From contig JAICXF010000007.1 in the NCBI GenBank assembly GCA_025981625.1, positions 1 to 44,720 on the forward strand: a stretch of 44,720 nucleotides of DNA. The letters run 5' to 3'. Every line of letters begins with the position of its first letter. The stretch's first letter is position 1. Source of the DNA: Sphingomonas sp. Its GTDB lineage: Bacteria > Pseudomonadota > Alphaproteobacteria > Sphingomonadales > Sphingomonadaceae. The translations under genes and the position numbers were made by a program. Shown in pieces: positions 33,537 through 42,429 of this stretch. The notes under the pieces are model-generated. The model saw only the letters and a list, made by a program, of their open reading frames with translations, was not told the DNA's origin and did not search any database.

Positions 33537-34495
33537 CACTGGGGCTTCTCCTGCCCCATCGAGGCCGCCGCGGCATCGCCGGCGATTGCGACGAAAGCCT
33601 CGTGGAGCCCGGGCCGCTCGATCGCCAGTGTCTCAATGCCGGCCCCGCCGTCGATCAGCGCCTTGAGCAATGGCTCCGGACCACCTGGCGGAAGCTCGAA
33701 CACCCATTCATTGCCTTCGCGCCGGGCGCCGGCCGGAATTGCATTTCGCCAAGGTCCCTCGGTCGCACGTGTCCCAAGCCTCACGATGGGTCTCAAGCGG
33801 CTCCGCGCCTCGTCGACGTTGCCGTCGAACGCCACCTTGCCCTTGGCGATGATCGCGACTCGTTCACACAGGCGTTCCGCGTGAGCGATGACGTGGGTCG
33901 AAAAGATGCAGGTCACGCCGGCGCGGGTCTCGCGGCGGATCAGTTCCTCCAAGCGTGCCTGATTGATCGCGTCGAGACCGGCGAATGGCTCGTCGAGCAC
34001 GATCAGCCGCGGCTTTTGAACGATGGTCCCGAGCAGCTGAACGAGCTGCGCCATTCCCTTGGACAGACTGCGGATCGGCTTTTGCGCCCAGTCGCCGAGA
34101 CCATGTTCTGCAAGCAGCACGTCGGCGCGGCGCCGGCCTTCGCCCAACGGCAGACCACGCAGCGCGCCCATGAAGGCAATCGCGTCGCGGGCGTGCATGG
34201 CTGGATAGAGACCCCGCTCCTCGGGCAGGTAGCCGATCTCCGGAGCCGCATCGAGCGGCCGCTCGCGCCCGAGCACCAGCCGGCTGCCGCTCGACGGGTC
34301 GATGATTCCGAGCAGCATGCGCAGGGTGGTGGTCTTGCCCGCGCCATTGGGCCCGAGCAGGCCGTAGATCGACCCCACCGGAACCGAGAGGCTGACGCCG
34401 TCGACCGCGCGCGTCTCGCCGAAATCCTTGACGAGGTCGGTGGCCTTGACGGCGATGTTGTCATCGACCGGGTCGTGCTGAGCTTGTCGAAGCAC
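33536..34495 (-). CDS. ABC transporter ATP-binding protein (NatA-like), N-terminus encoded by a repeat
   Basis: The 319-residue ATPase has Walker A LLGPNGAGKTTT, signature SLSKGMAQL (in place of LSGGQ), Walker B RLIVLDEPFAGLD and the H-loop STHVIAH, plus a NatA-type C-terminal extension. No ATG is available. The GTG at 34495 has AGGA six bases upstream and gives the N-terminus VLRQAQHDPVDDNIAVKATD. The first codons lie in a CTTCGACAAGCTCAG-type repeat, which therefore supplies the start region. It is translationally coupled to the permease. Confidence 0.9.
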   Translation of the reverse strand: MLRQAQHDPVDDNIAVKATDLVKDFGETRAVDGVSLSVPVGSIYGLLGPNGAGKTTTLRMLLGIIDPSSGSRLVLGRERPLDAAPEIGYLPEERGLYPAMHARDAIAFMGALRGLPLGEGRRRADVLLAEHGLGDWAQKPIRSLSKGMAQLVQLLGTIVQKPRLIVLDEPFAGLDAINQARLEELIRRETRAGVTCIFSTHVIAHAERLCERVAIIAKGKVAFDGNVDEARSRLRPIVRLGTRATEGPWRNAIPAGARREGNEWVFELPPGGPEPLLKALIDGGAGIETLAIERPGLHEAFVAIAGDAAAASMGQEKPQ

Positions 34496-34537
34496 TGTTT
34501 TTCCTAGAGAAAAAGGACCGCCCTTCGACAAGCTCAG
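34478..34537. repeat. Inverted pair of CTTCGACAAGCTCAG repeats
   Basis: CTGAGCTTGTCGAAG at 34478-34492 is a perfect 15-bp inverted copy of CTTCGACAAGCTCAG at 34523-34537, with a 30-bp loop. The right copy continues GGCGAACGGTG, as does the copy near 9.6 kb. The left copy lies within the 5' coding end of the ABC ATPase gene; the right copy lies upstream of queG. Confidence 0.9.
34502..34505 (-). promoter_or_regulatory. Ribosome binding site deciding the ABC ATPase start
   Basis: The minus strand reads AGGA, six bases, then GTG at 34495. It lies in the loop between the two arms of the repeat pair and supports GTG over the far-upstream TTG at 34531. Confidence 0.6.
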
Positions 34538-34560
34538 GGCGAACGGTGTAGTTGCGTCCC

Positions 34561-35631
34561 GTGGCTAACAACGAAAGCCTTGAGGAAGCAATAAGGGCGG
34601 AAGCGGCGCGACTGGGCTTCGTCGCCTGCGGCTTCGCCCGCGCCGATGCGGCGGACTTGGCGGGGCTGGAGCTCAAGCGCTGGCTCGAGGCGGGGCACCA
34701 CGGCACCATGGGCTGGATGGAGGAGCGAGCCCATCATCGCGTGTCGCCGCTGGCGCTGTGGCCCGAGGCGCGATCGGCCATCGCGCTGGCCATGAGCTAC
34801 GCGCCGTCGACCGATCCGCTGACGCTGGCGGCGCATCCGGAGCTCGGCCGGATTTCGGCCTATGCGCAGGGCGGCGACTATCACAAGACGGTCAAGAAAG
34901 CGCTGAAGGCGCTTGCCCGATTCATCGTCGATGCCGTGCCGAGCGAGCTCAAGGTGTTCGTGGATACGGCGCCGGTGATGGAAAAGCCGCTCGCCCAGGC
35001 GGCCGGGATCGGCTGGCAGGGCAAGCACACCAATCTGGTGAGCCGCGAGCATGGCAGCTGGCTGTTCCTGGGCGTGATCCTGACCAGCCTCGATCTCGAT
35101 CCGGACGCGCCCGCCGACCAGGGACAGCATTGCGGAACTTGTACGCGCTGCCTCACTGCCTGTCCCACGGAAGCATTCGTCGGCCCCCACCGGATCGATG
35201 CGCGGCGCTGCATTTCATACCTGACGATCGAGCATCAGGGGCCGATTCCAGTCGAGCTCCGCCCCGCGATGGGGAACCGCATTTATGGCTGCGACGACTG
35301 CCTGGCGGTGTGCCCGTGGAACCGGTTCGCCGACGCCGCCGCTGCGAACCGGGCATTCCTGCCGCGCGCCGAGCTTGCCGCGCCGCGCCTCGCCGACCTG
35401 CTGGCGCTCGACGATGCGGCGTTCCGCGAGATGTTCGCCGGCTCGCCAATCAAGCGGATCGGCCGCTCGCGAATGATCCGCAACTGCCTGGTCGCGGCGG
35501 GCAACAGCGGCGAGCCTTCGCTGATTAATTCAATCCGGCCGCATCTCGTCGATCCCGATGTCGTTATCGCCGACGCTGCGCGCTGGGCGATGGATCAGCT
35601 GGCGGCGGGTGGAGCGATGCAAGCCGCCTGA
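34561..35631 (+). CDS. queG: Epoxyqueuosine reductase QueG
   Basis: QueG reduces epoxyqueuosine to queuosine in tRNA, using cobalamin and two [4Fe-4S] clusters. The 356-residue protein has the N-terminal cobalamin-binding domain ([26 protein letters not shown]), the [20 protein letters not shown] and [18 protein letters not shown] family segments, and the ferredoxin-like cluster motifs [15 protein letters not shown] and [12 protein letters not shown] chose the GTG at 34561 ([10 protein letters not shown]); a TTG three codons earlier is in frame. The last 37 bp overlap a convergent lipoprotein gene. Confidence 0.95.
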   Translation: MANNESLEEAIRAEAARLGFVACGFARADAADLAGLELKRWLEAGHHGTMGWMEERAHHRVSPLALWPEARSAIALAMSYAPSTDPLTLAAHPELGRISAYAQGGDYHKTVKKALKALARFIVDAVPSELKVFVDTAPVMEKPLAQAAGIGWQGKHTNLVSREHGSWLFLGVILTSLDLDPDAPADQGQHCGTCTRCLTACPTEAFVGPHRIDARRCISYLTIEHQGPIPVELRPAMGNRIYGCDDCLAVCPWNRFADAAAANRAFLPRAELAAPRLADLLALDDAAFREMFAGSPIKRIGRSRMIRNCLVAAGNSGEPSLINSIRPHLVDPDVVIADAARWAMDQLAAGGAMQAA

Positions 35632-35945
35632 GAAACGTCGGCGCCGCTCGGCCGCCGGGTGTCGACATGAGTTACCTTCATCCCGCCATTCGCGGACGGA
35701 TACAGATAGGCGTCGATTACGCATCTGGCGGTGCGAAATTGCAGCTTCAGGCTGTTGCCCTCGTGGATCTGCAGCGCCGGCGCGCCGAAACGCCCGTAAA
35801 GCTGCTGAGCCGTCAGGCCGAGCAGGCTGTTCTGATCCGCGGGTTGCTGCGGGACCGCGGGAGCGGGCGCGGCCGACTCCTGGCGCGGCGCCGTGGCGCA
35901 AGCGGCGAGGAGCAGGCTGACGGAGATGGCTATGTAGCGGCGCAT
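35595..35945 (-). CDS. Small lipoprotein
   Basis: The 116-residue protein has a signal peptide and lipobox ([20 protein letters not shown], Cys17). A short Pro/Ala linker follows, then a folded part with [36 protein letters not shown] and THVDTRR. Similar small lipoproteins beginning L-x-x-L-F-G-x-P are common in alphaproteobacteria; the function is unknown. The start is set at the leader, because the longer frame adds 32 unlikely residues. It overlaps the queG 3' end by 37 bp on the opposite strand. Confidence 0.8.
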   Translation of the reverse strand: MRRYIAISVSLLLAACATAPRQESAAPAPAVPQQPADQNSLLGLTAQQLYGRFGAPALQIHEGNSLKLQFRTARCVIDAYLYPSANGGMKVTHVDTRRPSGADVSQAACIAPPAAS

Positions 35946-36043
35946 GGTGTGACGATGGCCGGTGATCGTCGTCGAGGCAATGTTGCCGTGCGGTGAATGG
36001 GTCGCTAGGCGCGCGCTTTCCGCATTTTCCCCGGAGTTCACGA

Positions 36044-37039
36044 ATGCCCGACCCGCGTCTCGATGTCCTGTGCATCGGCAATGCCATCGTCGACGTGATC
36101 GCCAATGCCGGCGACGACTTTCTTGCCGCGGAAGGACTGGTCAAGGGCTCGATGCGGCTGATCGACGCCGAGGAAGCCGAGCGGCTCTATGCGCACATGG
36201 GACCCGCGCACCAGGTGAGCGGGGGCTCGGCCGGAAATACGGCCGCGGGCGTGGCGGCGCTTGGCGGTCGGGCCGGGTTCATCGGCCAGGTTGCCCCCGA
36301 CCAGCTCGGCGAATTTTACCGCCACGATCTCACGTCGACGGGAGTCGAGTTCGTCACGCCGGCGGCGGACGTGGGCCAACCAACCGCGCGATCGATGATC
36401 CTGGTCACCCCCGACGGGCACCGGACCATGAACACTTTCCTGGGGGCGGCGCAGCATTTGCCCAAGAGCGCCCTCGACGAAGCGCAGATTCGGGACGCCG
36501 CGATCCTCTACCTCGAAGGCTATCTGTGGGACCCGGAAACCCCGCGCTACGCCATGGTGCGGGCGATCGAAATCGCGCGGGATGCCGGGCGGAAGGTCGC
36601 CTTCACCCTATCGGACACCTTCTGTGTCGATCGCCATCGCGACGGCTTCAACGACCTGATCGACAGCGGCCGCATCGACATCCTGTTCGCCAACCAAGCG
36701 GAGATCGAGGCGCTCGCCGGAGTGCCGCACCTCGAAACCGCAGTCACCGCGGTTGCCAGCAAAGTCGACACTCTGGTTGTTACCCGAAGCGAGGACGGCG
36801 CGCTTGCCACGCGAGCGGGCGAGCGGGCGGACGTGCCTGCCGAACCGATCAAAGCGCTGGTCGACACGACCGGGGCGGGCGACCTGTTCGCCGCGGGATT
36901 CCTGCTTGGAACCGCCCGCGGAAAGACCCTGGAGCAGTCGCTTCGGCTCGGCGCGATTGCCGCCGCCGAGGTTATCCAGCACTACGGCGCGCGCCCCGAG
37001 GCGAACCTCAGGGCGCTTGCCGGTGAGCTGGCCGGCTAG
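36044..37039 (+). CDS. PfkB-family kinase, adenosine kinase-like
   Basis: The 331-residue ribokinase-fold protein begins MPDPRLDVLCIGNAIVDVIA. It has the substrate lid region QVSGGSAGNTAAGVAALGG (PfkB signature 1), TMNTFLGAAQHL, LFANQAEIEALAG and the catalytic anion-hole motif VDTTGAGDLFAAGFL (PfkB signature 2). Alphaproteobacterial proteins of this exact type are annotated as adenosine kinase; sugar-kinase activity is the alternative. GGAG lies eight bases before the ATG. It overlaps the convergent permease gene by 4 bp. Confidence 0.9.
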   Translation: MPDPRLDVLCIGNAIVDVIANAGDDFLAAEGLVKGSMRLIDAEEAERLYAHMGPAHQVSGGSAGNTAAGVAALGGRAGFIGQVAPDQLGEFYRHDLTSTGVEFVTPAADVGQPTARSMILVTPDGHRTMNTFLGAAQHLPKSALDEAQIRDAAILYLEGYLWDPETPRYAMVRAIEIARDAGRKVAFTLSDTFCVDRHRDGFNDLIDSGRIDILFANQAEIEALAGVPHLETAVTAVASKVDTLVVTRSEDGALATRAGERADVPAEPIKALVDTTGAGDLFAAGFLLGTARGKTLEQSLRLGAIAAAEVIQHYGARPEANLRALAGELAG

Positions 37040-38670
37040 GGACGCTCGGCGAGCTCCGGCTGCATGTTTGGATCGTCGACCACGTCGACGATGCCGCGGC
37101 CAACGTGACTGCGGCTGCGGCTGTAAAGGAAGTAGACAATCAAACCGATGCCGCCCCAACCAACCAGGACCAGCTTTGAGGTGATGTCGAGCGCGGCGTA
37201 AAGGATGATGCAGCCGACGACGGCAGCGGGTGCGACGAGCCAAATCATCGGGGTCCGGAAACTGCGGTGGCGCCCAGGGTCCTTGATGCGAAGCACCATT
37301 ACGGCGACCGCGACCATCGCAAAGGCAAACAGCGTCCCCGAATTCGAGTAATCCGCCAGGCTTCCGACCGGCAAAAGACCGGCGAAAATGAGCGCGAACA
37401 GACCCGTTACCGCAGTCACGAAATAGGGCGTCTTGAACCTCGGATGGACCTTCGCGAACGCCGCCGGCAGCAGCCCGTCGCGGGCCATCGTGAAGAAGAC
37501 GCGCGTCTGGCCGAACATCATCATCAGCACGACAGACGGCAAGGCGATGATCGCGGCGAGCCCGACGAGCCAGCCGACCGTCGGATGGCCGGTGACTTGC
37601 AGGACGTGCACCAGCGCGTGCTTCGAACACACCAACGGCTCGACCGCGCCGCTCGAGACGATCGCGGCGCACCTGCCAGCCATCTCGGGCGATCCGGGAG
37701 CGAGGAAAGCGCCAGTGGCCGATGTCACCGGCTGCGCTCCCATCGTGCCGGTCGCACCGGCTGCGACCAGCAGGTAAATGGCAGTACAAATCAACAAGCT
37801 GCCGATAAGACCGATCGGAACATTGCGCTGGGGATTGATCGTTTCTTCGGCAGCGGTCGAAACCGCATCAAAGCCGACATAGGCAAAGAATATCGACGCA
37901 GCGGCCCCGACATAGCCGGTGCCGCTGGAAAGATTTCCAAACCCGGTCGGCGTGAAAGGATGGAAGTAGGCGCCGTGGATGGCCGGCAGCGTGATAATGA
38001 TGAAAGCCGTGAGCGCGACCAGCTTCACGACCACAAGCGCGGCGTTCACCATCGCGCTTTCGGTTGTGCCTTTGATCAACAGTGCCGTCACAGCGAGAAC
38101 AATGATCACGGCAGGAAGGTTGATCAGCCCGCCTTCGCGTGCCGCTGTCAACAAGTCGGGAGTCGCCTTGCTGCCGAAGGCAAGCGCGACCTTCGCCATC
38201 AGGCCGTCCGCGTTGCTCAGCAATGCCGGGAAATGAATTCCGTTGTCGGCAAGCGCGCCGACAACGTAGTTGGACCAGCCAACCGCAACCGCGCTGGCGC
38301 CAAGGGCATATTCGAGCACCAGCGCCCACCCGACCATCCACGCGAGCGTCTCACCCATCACCGCATAGGTGTAGGTGTAGGCCGATCCGGCAACCGGAAC
38401 CATCGAGGCGAGCTCCGAATAGCATAGAGCCGCCACGGCGCAGACAAATCCGGCGATGCAGAAGCTGAGCATCATCCCCGGCCCGGCTTTTTGCGCCGCA
38501 ACGGCAGTCAGCACGAAAATACCGGTGCCGATCACGGCGCCAACGCCAAGCAAGGTAAGTTGAAACGGGCCGAGCGAGCGTTGCAGCCCTTTCTTTTGCG
38601 CGGTGGCGAGGATCGCATCGAGCGATTTCACGCGCCCGAACACGCCGCCTTTCGGTGCTACAGTGGCCAT
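37036..38670 (-). CDS. APC-family amino acid permease (cationic amino acid transporter type)
   Basis: The 544-residue membrane protein has 12-14 predicted helices. The opening RSLGPFQLTLLGVGAVIGTG is the APC/CAT motif in TM1, followed by GPGMMLSFCIAGFVCAVAAL and CYSELASMVPVAGSAYTYTY. Later segments include FFAYVGFDAVSTAAEE and RVFFTMARDGLLP. It probably imports an amino acid by proton or exchange coupling. A loop of about 45 residues with two Cys (GRCAAIV, LVCSKH) between helices is longer than in the basic family plan. The substrate cannot be assigned. Confidence 0.93.
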   Translation of the reverse strand: MATVAPKGGVFGRVKSLDAILATAQKKGLQRSLGPFQLTLLGVGAVIGTGIFVLTAVAAQKAGPGMMLSFCIAGFVCAVAALCYSELASMVPVAGSAYTYTYAVMGETLAWMVGWALVLEYALGASAVAVGWSNYVVGALADNGIHFPALLSNADGLMAKVALAFGSKATPDLLTAAREGGLINLPAVIIVLAVTALLIKGTTESAMVNAALVVVKLVALTAFIIITLPAIHGAYFHPFTPTGFGNLSSGTGYVGAAASIFFAYVGFDAVSTAAEETINPQRNVPIGLIGSLLICTAIYLLVAAGATGTMGAQPVTSATGAFLAPGSPEMAGRCAAIVSSGAVEPLVCSKHALVHVLQVTGHPTVGWLVGLAAIIALPSVVLMMMFGQTRVFFTMARDGLLPAAFAKVHPRFKTPYFVTAVTGLFALIFAGLLPVGSLADYSNSGTLFAFAMVAVAVMVLRIKDPGRHRSFRTPMIWLVAPAAVVGCIILYAALDITSKLVLVGWGGIGLIVYFLYSRSRSHVGRGIVDVVDDPNMQPELAERP

Positions 38671-38777
38671 TCCATTCCCCTATGAATTTTCACAAGCGAC
38701 CCTAACGGCTGCAAGGCCGAGGGCAATCCTATATCGACGAGTAACCAACGAGGCGGTGAACCGCTCCTGAAGCCGAG

Positions 38778-39155
38778 CTACCGCGCCAGCATCGGTCCCA
38801 GCGGCCGGCCGGCGAAGATATGGACGTGGAGATGCGGCACTTCCTGGCCCGAGTTGATCCCCGTATTGGCCAGCAGCCGATAGCCGCTCTCCACCAGTCC
38901 GGCATCGCGCGCCACCTTGCCGACGGCACGAACAAAACCGGCGATCTCCGCATCGGACGCGCGCGCGGAAAAGTCGTCCCACGAGACGTACGGACCCCTG
39001 GGGATCACGAGGATGTGCGTCGGCGCCAACGGGTTGATGTCGTGGAAAGCCAGCGCGAAGTCATCCTCATAGACCCGCTTCGAGGGGATCTCGTCCCTGA
39101 GGACGCGCGCGAAGATGTTGTTGTCGTCATAAGGTTGCGTTGCACTAATCGGCAT
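38778..39155 (-). CDS. HIT-family (HINT-like) nucleotide-binding hydrolase
   Basis: The 125-residue protein has the histidine triad HLHVHIFAGRPLG near its C-terminus and the N-terminal family segment NNIFARVLRDEIPSKRVYED with FHDINPLAPTHILVIPR. HIT proteins hydrolyse nucleoside phosphoramidates or related adenylylated substrates. The start at 39155 (MPISATQPYD) is preferred over a longer frame that runs into the divergent sspB. It shares a 50-bp divergent promoter gap with sspB. Confidence 0.95.
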   Translation of the reverse strand: MPISATQPYDDNNIFARVLRDEIPSKRVYEDDFALAFHDINPLAPTHILVIPRGPYVSWDDFSARASDAEIAGFVRAVGKVARDAGLVESGYRLLANTGINSGQEVPHLHVHIFAGRPLGPMLAR

Positions 39156-39205
39156 TAGGCGGACTCCGCTTGACCGTGCTCGTTCGCCCGCTACCACCTG
39201 CAGGC

Positions 39206-39697
39206 GTGAGCGACGAGACCCCCGAGAGCCTGATTCCCTACGACGAAATCGTGCAGGACGCGCTGCGCGCCGTCGTCGGCCGCGTGCTTGGCGAGGTCGA
39301 GCAGACCGGCGGGCTACCCGGCGGCCATCACTTCTACATCACGTTCAAAACCCGGATGCCCGGCGTGTCGATCCCGAAGCATTTGCTCGAGCGATTCCCC
39401 GACGAGATGACGATCGTCATCCAGCACCGCTTCTGGGATTTGAAGGTGGAGGAGGACAGCTTCACGGTCGGCCTGTCGTTCGGCGGGGTTCCATCGACTC
39501 TCCATGTACCGTTCGCCGCCGTCACGCAGTTCCACGATCCGGCGGTCGAGTTCGCGCTCACGTTCCAGGCGAACGCGGCCGAGGTCCTGCCCGAGGAGCA
39601 TGAGGAAGCCGAGAACGACGCCCCCGACGTCTCGGTGGAAGAGAAGGCGGACGATGGGTCGAACGTCGTCAGCGTGGATTTCACGCGAAAGAAATAG
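39206..39697 (+). CDS. sspB: SspB-like ClpXP adaptor (alpha-type)
   Basis: Alpha-type SspB delivers ssrA-tagged and other substrates to ClpXP. The 163-residue protein begins VSDETPESLIPYDEIVQDAL and has HHFYITFKTRMPGVSIPKHL, the MTIVIQHRFWDLKV segment and LSFGGVPSTLHVPFAAVTQF. An acidic linker leads to VVSVDFTRKK, which would be the ClpX-binding tail. I used the GTG at 39206; a TTG twelve codons upstream is also open but adds a Pro-rich leader. The promoter region is shared with the divergent HIT gene. Confidence 0.93.
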   Translation: MSDETPESLIPYDEIVQDALRAVVGRVLGEVEQTGGLPGGHHFYITFKTRMPGVSIPKHLLERFPDEMTIVIQHRFWDLKVEEDSFTVGLSFGGVPSTLHVPFAAVTQFHDPAVEFALTFQANAAEVLPEEHEEAENDAPDVSVEEKADDGSNVVSVDFTRKK

Positions 39698-39700
39698 GTC

Positions 39701-39829
39701 GTCACCCCGGGCTTGACCCGGGGCCTGCCTTTTCTACTGACACCGAACGAAGGCAGGTCCCGGCTCGCCGCACTAGCGGCGGTACATCCTGAGCGACGCC
39801 GACAGGCGGCGTCGAAGGGCCGGGATGAC
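39701..39829. repeat. Palindromic intergenic repeat element (about 130 bp)
   Basis: The ends are imperfect inverted repeats: GTCACCCCGG (39701-39710) and CCGGGATGAC (39820-39829). Inside are two further hairpins, CCTGCCTT (39724-39731) with AAGGCAGG (39750-39757), and GACGCCG (39795-39801) with CGGCGTC (39807-39813). It fills almost the whole gap between sspB and fumC. It resembles a non-coding dispersed repeat of sphingomonads and could end sspB transcription. Confidence 0.8.
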
Positions 39830-39842
39830 GAGAAAGGTCTCC

Positions 39843-41234
39843 ATGGCCGACACCCGCACCGAAACCGACAGCTTTGGCCCGATCGAGGTTTCCGCCGACG
39901 CCTATTGGGGCGCGCAGACGGAGCGGTCGATCGGCAACTTCCCGTTCGGTCCCAAGGAGCAGATGCCGGTCGAGATCGTCCACGCACTCGGCTTCATCAA
40001 GCAGGCGGCGGCGCGGGTGAACGCGCGGCTCGGCGGCCTCGACCCGAAACTCGCGGAAGTGATCCAGCAGGCGGCGGCCGAAGTCGCGCGGGGCGATCTC
40101 GACGGCCAATTCCCGCTGGTCATCTGGCAGACCGGATCGGGCACCCAGTCCAACATGAACGCCAACGAGGTGATCGCTGCCCGGGCCAACGAGATCCTGA
40201 CCGGCAAGCGCGGCGGAAAATCGCCGGTCCACCCCAACGACCATGTGAATAAAAGCCAGTCGTCTAACGACAGTTTCCCAACCGCGATGAGCATCGCGGC
40301 CGGCCGTGCCGTGCACATGAAGCTGCTGCCGGCGCTTCGAATGATGCACGCGCGGCTCGCCGACCAGGCCACGCGCTGGGACTCGATCGTCAAGATCGGC
40401 CGCACGCATCTGCAGGACGCGACGCCGCTGACGCTCGGCCAGGAATTCTCCGGCTATGCGGCGCAGATCGAGGATTGCATCGCGCGGGTCGAAGGCGCCC
40501 TTCCTCGAGTGATGCGCCTGGCTCAGGGCGGCACCGCCGTCGGCACCGGCCTCAATGCCCCAAGGGGCTTTGGCGAGGAGTTTGCGAAGGAGGTGTCGAA
40601 CCTCACGCAGCTGCCGTTCACGTCGGCACCCAACAAGTTCGCGGAGCTCGCGGCGCACGACACGATGGTCGAGTTGTCGGGCGTCCTGAACGTCATCGCC
40701 ACCGCCTGCACCAAGATTGCGAACGACATCCGGCTGCTCGGCTCAGGCCCGCGCTGCGGGCTTGGTGAGCTCAAGCTCCCGGAAAATGAGCCCGGGAGCT
40801 CGATCATGCCCGGCAAGGTCAACCCGACACAGGCGGAAATGCTGACGATGGTCTGCGCCCAGGTCGCGGGCAATCACGTCGCGGTCACGATCGGCGGCAT
40901 GCAGGGGCACCTCGAGCTCAACGTGTTCAAGCCGATCATCGGCGCCAATGTGGTCCGCTCGATCAACCTCCTGTCGATCGGCATCGAGAGCTTCACGGAA
41001 CGCATGCTCGACGGTGCGGAGCCCGACCAAAAGCGCATCGCCGAGCTGATGAACCGCTCGCTGATGCTGGTCACCGCGCTTGCGCCCGAAATCGGCTATG
41101 ACAATGCGGCGACGATCGCCAAGCATGCCCACAAGAAAGGGCTGACGCTCAAGGAAGCTGGGCTGGAACTCGGACTGGTGGACGAGGCGACCTTCGATCG
41201 GGTCGTAAAGCCCGAGGCGATGCTCGGGCGCTAG
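39843..41234 (+). CDS. fumC: Class II fumarate hydratase FumC
   Basis: FumC is the iron-independent TCA-cycle enzyme that interconverts fumarate and malate. The 463-residue protein has [20 protein letters not shown], the [17 protein letters not shown] segment, [33 protein letters not shown] and the family signature [13 protein letters not shown]. All catalytic regions are intact. The start is at MADTRTE; six further codons upstream are open within the repeat. The stop overlaps the stop of the convergent PagL-like gene in a CTAG palindrome. Confidence 0.97.
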   Translation: MADTRTETDSFGPIEVSADAYWGAQTERSIGNFPFGPKEQMPVEIVHALGFIKQAAARVNARLGGLDPKLAEVIQQAAAEVARGDLDGQFPLVIWQTGSGTQSNMNANEVIAARANEILTGKRGGKSPVHPNDHVNKSQSSNDSFPTAMSIAAGRAVHMKLLPALRMMHARLADQATRWDSIVKIGRTHLQDATPLTLGQEFSGYAAQIEDCIARVEGALPRVMRLAQGGTAVGTGLNAPRGFGEEFAKEVSNLTQLPFTSAPNKFAELAAHDTMVELSGVLNVIATACTKIANDIRLLGSGPRCGLGELKLPENEPGSSIMPGKVNPTQAEMLTMVCAQVAGNHVAVTIGGMQGHLELNVFKPIIGANVVRSINLLSIGIESFTERMLDGAEPDQKRIAELMNRSLMLVTALAPEIGYDNAATIAKHAHKKGLTLKEAGLELGLVDEATFDRVVKPEAMLGR

Positions 41235-41785
41235 AGCCGCACGTTCAGCCGAACGCCGAGATTGTCGATCCCAGGATTCTCTTTCCCGAACACCTGTGCG
41301 TGGCTCATGTGCACCCAGCTCGCCTCGACGCTGAGGCGGCTGGTGAGCTGCGTTCCGATGGCGAATTCGGGCTCGGCCAGAACCCGGCTGCCGAAGGCGA
41401 TCCTGTCGGTGCGGTAATATTTGCCCGCGGACCCGTCCTGGATCGCGATTCCGACACCTGGACGAACATACCATCTGACGCCGAGCGGGACCTTGGCCGC
41501 GATTCCAACGGCGGCATAATCCGTGTTCCCGGCGCTGTTGAGGGCCCCGAACACATAGGGCTGGAGTTCGGCGCGCCAGACATGCGCGATGTCGCCGCCC
41601 CGAACGCCGAGGGACACGTCAATCCCGCTTTCAATTCCCGACTCGTCGAGCGGCGTTTTGACGTCATGGACGTGGAGCCCGCCGAACAGCTCGGCGGCGT
41701 TCGCCGGGCCGGCGCTGGCCAGCAGCAGCGCGAAAAGCATGACCACGACCTTCAACAAACGTCTCCCTCGGAATGGCGGAAGCAC
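41231..41785 (-). CDS. PagL-like acyloxyacyl hydrolase (lipid A deacylase family)
   Basis: The 184-residue protein has a signal peptide ([19 protein letters not shown]) and an eight-strand beta-barrel pattern ending LGVRLNVRL. Near the C-terminus, [20 protein letters not shown] resembles the PagL active-site H-x-S-N segment, with His and Ser kept; the Glu of the triad may be replaced by Asp in GIDN. PagL removes the 3-O acyl chain of lipid A. The start is uncertain: TTG at 41755 has a better-spaced GGGAG, but the ATG at 41785 also gives a signal peptide. Confidence 0.75.
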   Translation of the reverse strand: MLPPFRGRRLLKVVVMLFALLLASAGPANAAELFGGLHVHDVKTPLDESGIESGIDVSLGVRGGDIAHVWRAELQPYVFGALNSAGNTDYAAVGIAAKVPLGVRWYVRPGVGIAIQDGSAGKYYRTDRIAFGSRVLAEPEFAIGTQLTSRLSVEASWVHMSHAQVFGKENPGIDNLGVRLNVRL

Positions 41786-41810
41786 AACACGCCAGTGGCC
41801 GCCCGGTGCC

Positions 41811-42365
41811 TCAATGGCCAGCCTGCCAGGATTGCAGCGACTGGTTGGGTGCGATTAACGCCCAAACGTTGAGCGTCAGGTTATCTCGAATGGCTAACAG
41901 CGGAATAATCTCCAGCGCCACCACCAGCAAGACCGCGCTCCAGACGGGCAATTTCCGGGCGAGCAGGAAGCCGAGCGCCATCATCACCATGTCGGACAGC
42001 GAGTTGATGACGCTGTCGCCGGTGTAGCCGATGGCCGCGGTCGTGGCGCGATAACGATCGATGATGAACGGCGTGTTCTCCGTCACCTCCCACGCGGCCT
42101 CGATCAGCAGGGCCGCCAGGAAGCGCGACTGCACCGGCCAACGGCGCGCCACGAACCACAAAGCCGCGTAGAAGAGCAGTCCGTGAACGATGTGGCTGAG
42201 GCTGTACCAGTCGGCCAGCATCTGGCTCGTCCTCGGACTGTCGCGGGCGCCGACCCATAGATCGATGGTGCCGCAGGTGCAGATTGGATGGCGGCCCATG
42301 GCCAGCTCGATGCCCGCGGCGCAGACGAGGATCGCGACAGCTTTGATCCAGGCACGCGGCGGCAT
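41811..42365 (-). CDS. UPF0314 / DUF2585 membrane protein
   Basis: The 184-residue protein has about five membrane segments. It carries the family motifs MGRHPICTCGTIDLWVG, SQMLADWYSLSHIVHGLLFY, LLIEAAWEVTENTPFIIDRY and GYTGDSVINSLSDMVMMALG. These are the hallmarks of UPF0314 (DUF2585), found in alphaproteobacteria, with unknown function. The conserved Cys, His, Glu and Asp residues within membrane segments suggest an intramembrane enzyme or metal site; that is inference. It lies upstream of the PagL-like gene on the same strand and divergent from corA. Confidence 0.88.
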   Translation of the reverse strand: MPPRAWIKAVAILVCAAGIELAMGRHPICTCGTIDLWVGARDSPRTSQMLADWYSLSHIVHGLLFYAALWFVARRWPVQSRFLAALLIEAAWEVTENTPFIIDRYRATTAAIGYTGDSVINSLSDMVMMALGFLLARKLPVWSAVLLVVALEIIPLLAIRDNLTLNVWALIAPNQSLQSWQAGH

Positions 42366-42429
42366 CGCGCAGTGCTTAGCAGAGCGCGCTCACTTGCAAA
42401 CAGCCGCTGTTCAGGGGACAGGCACGATC

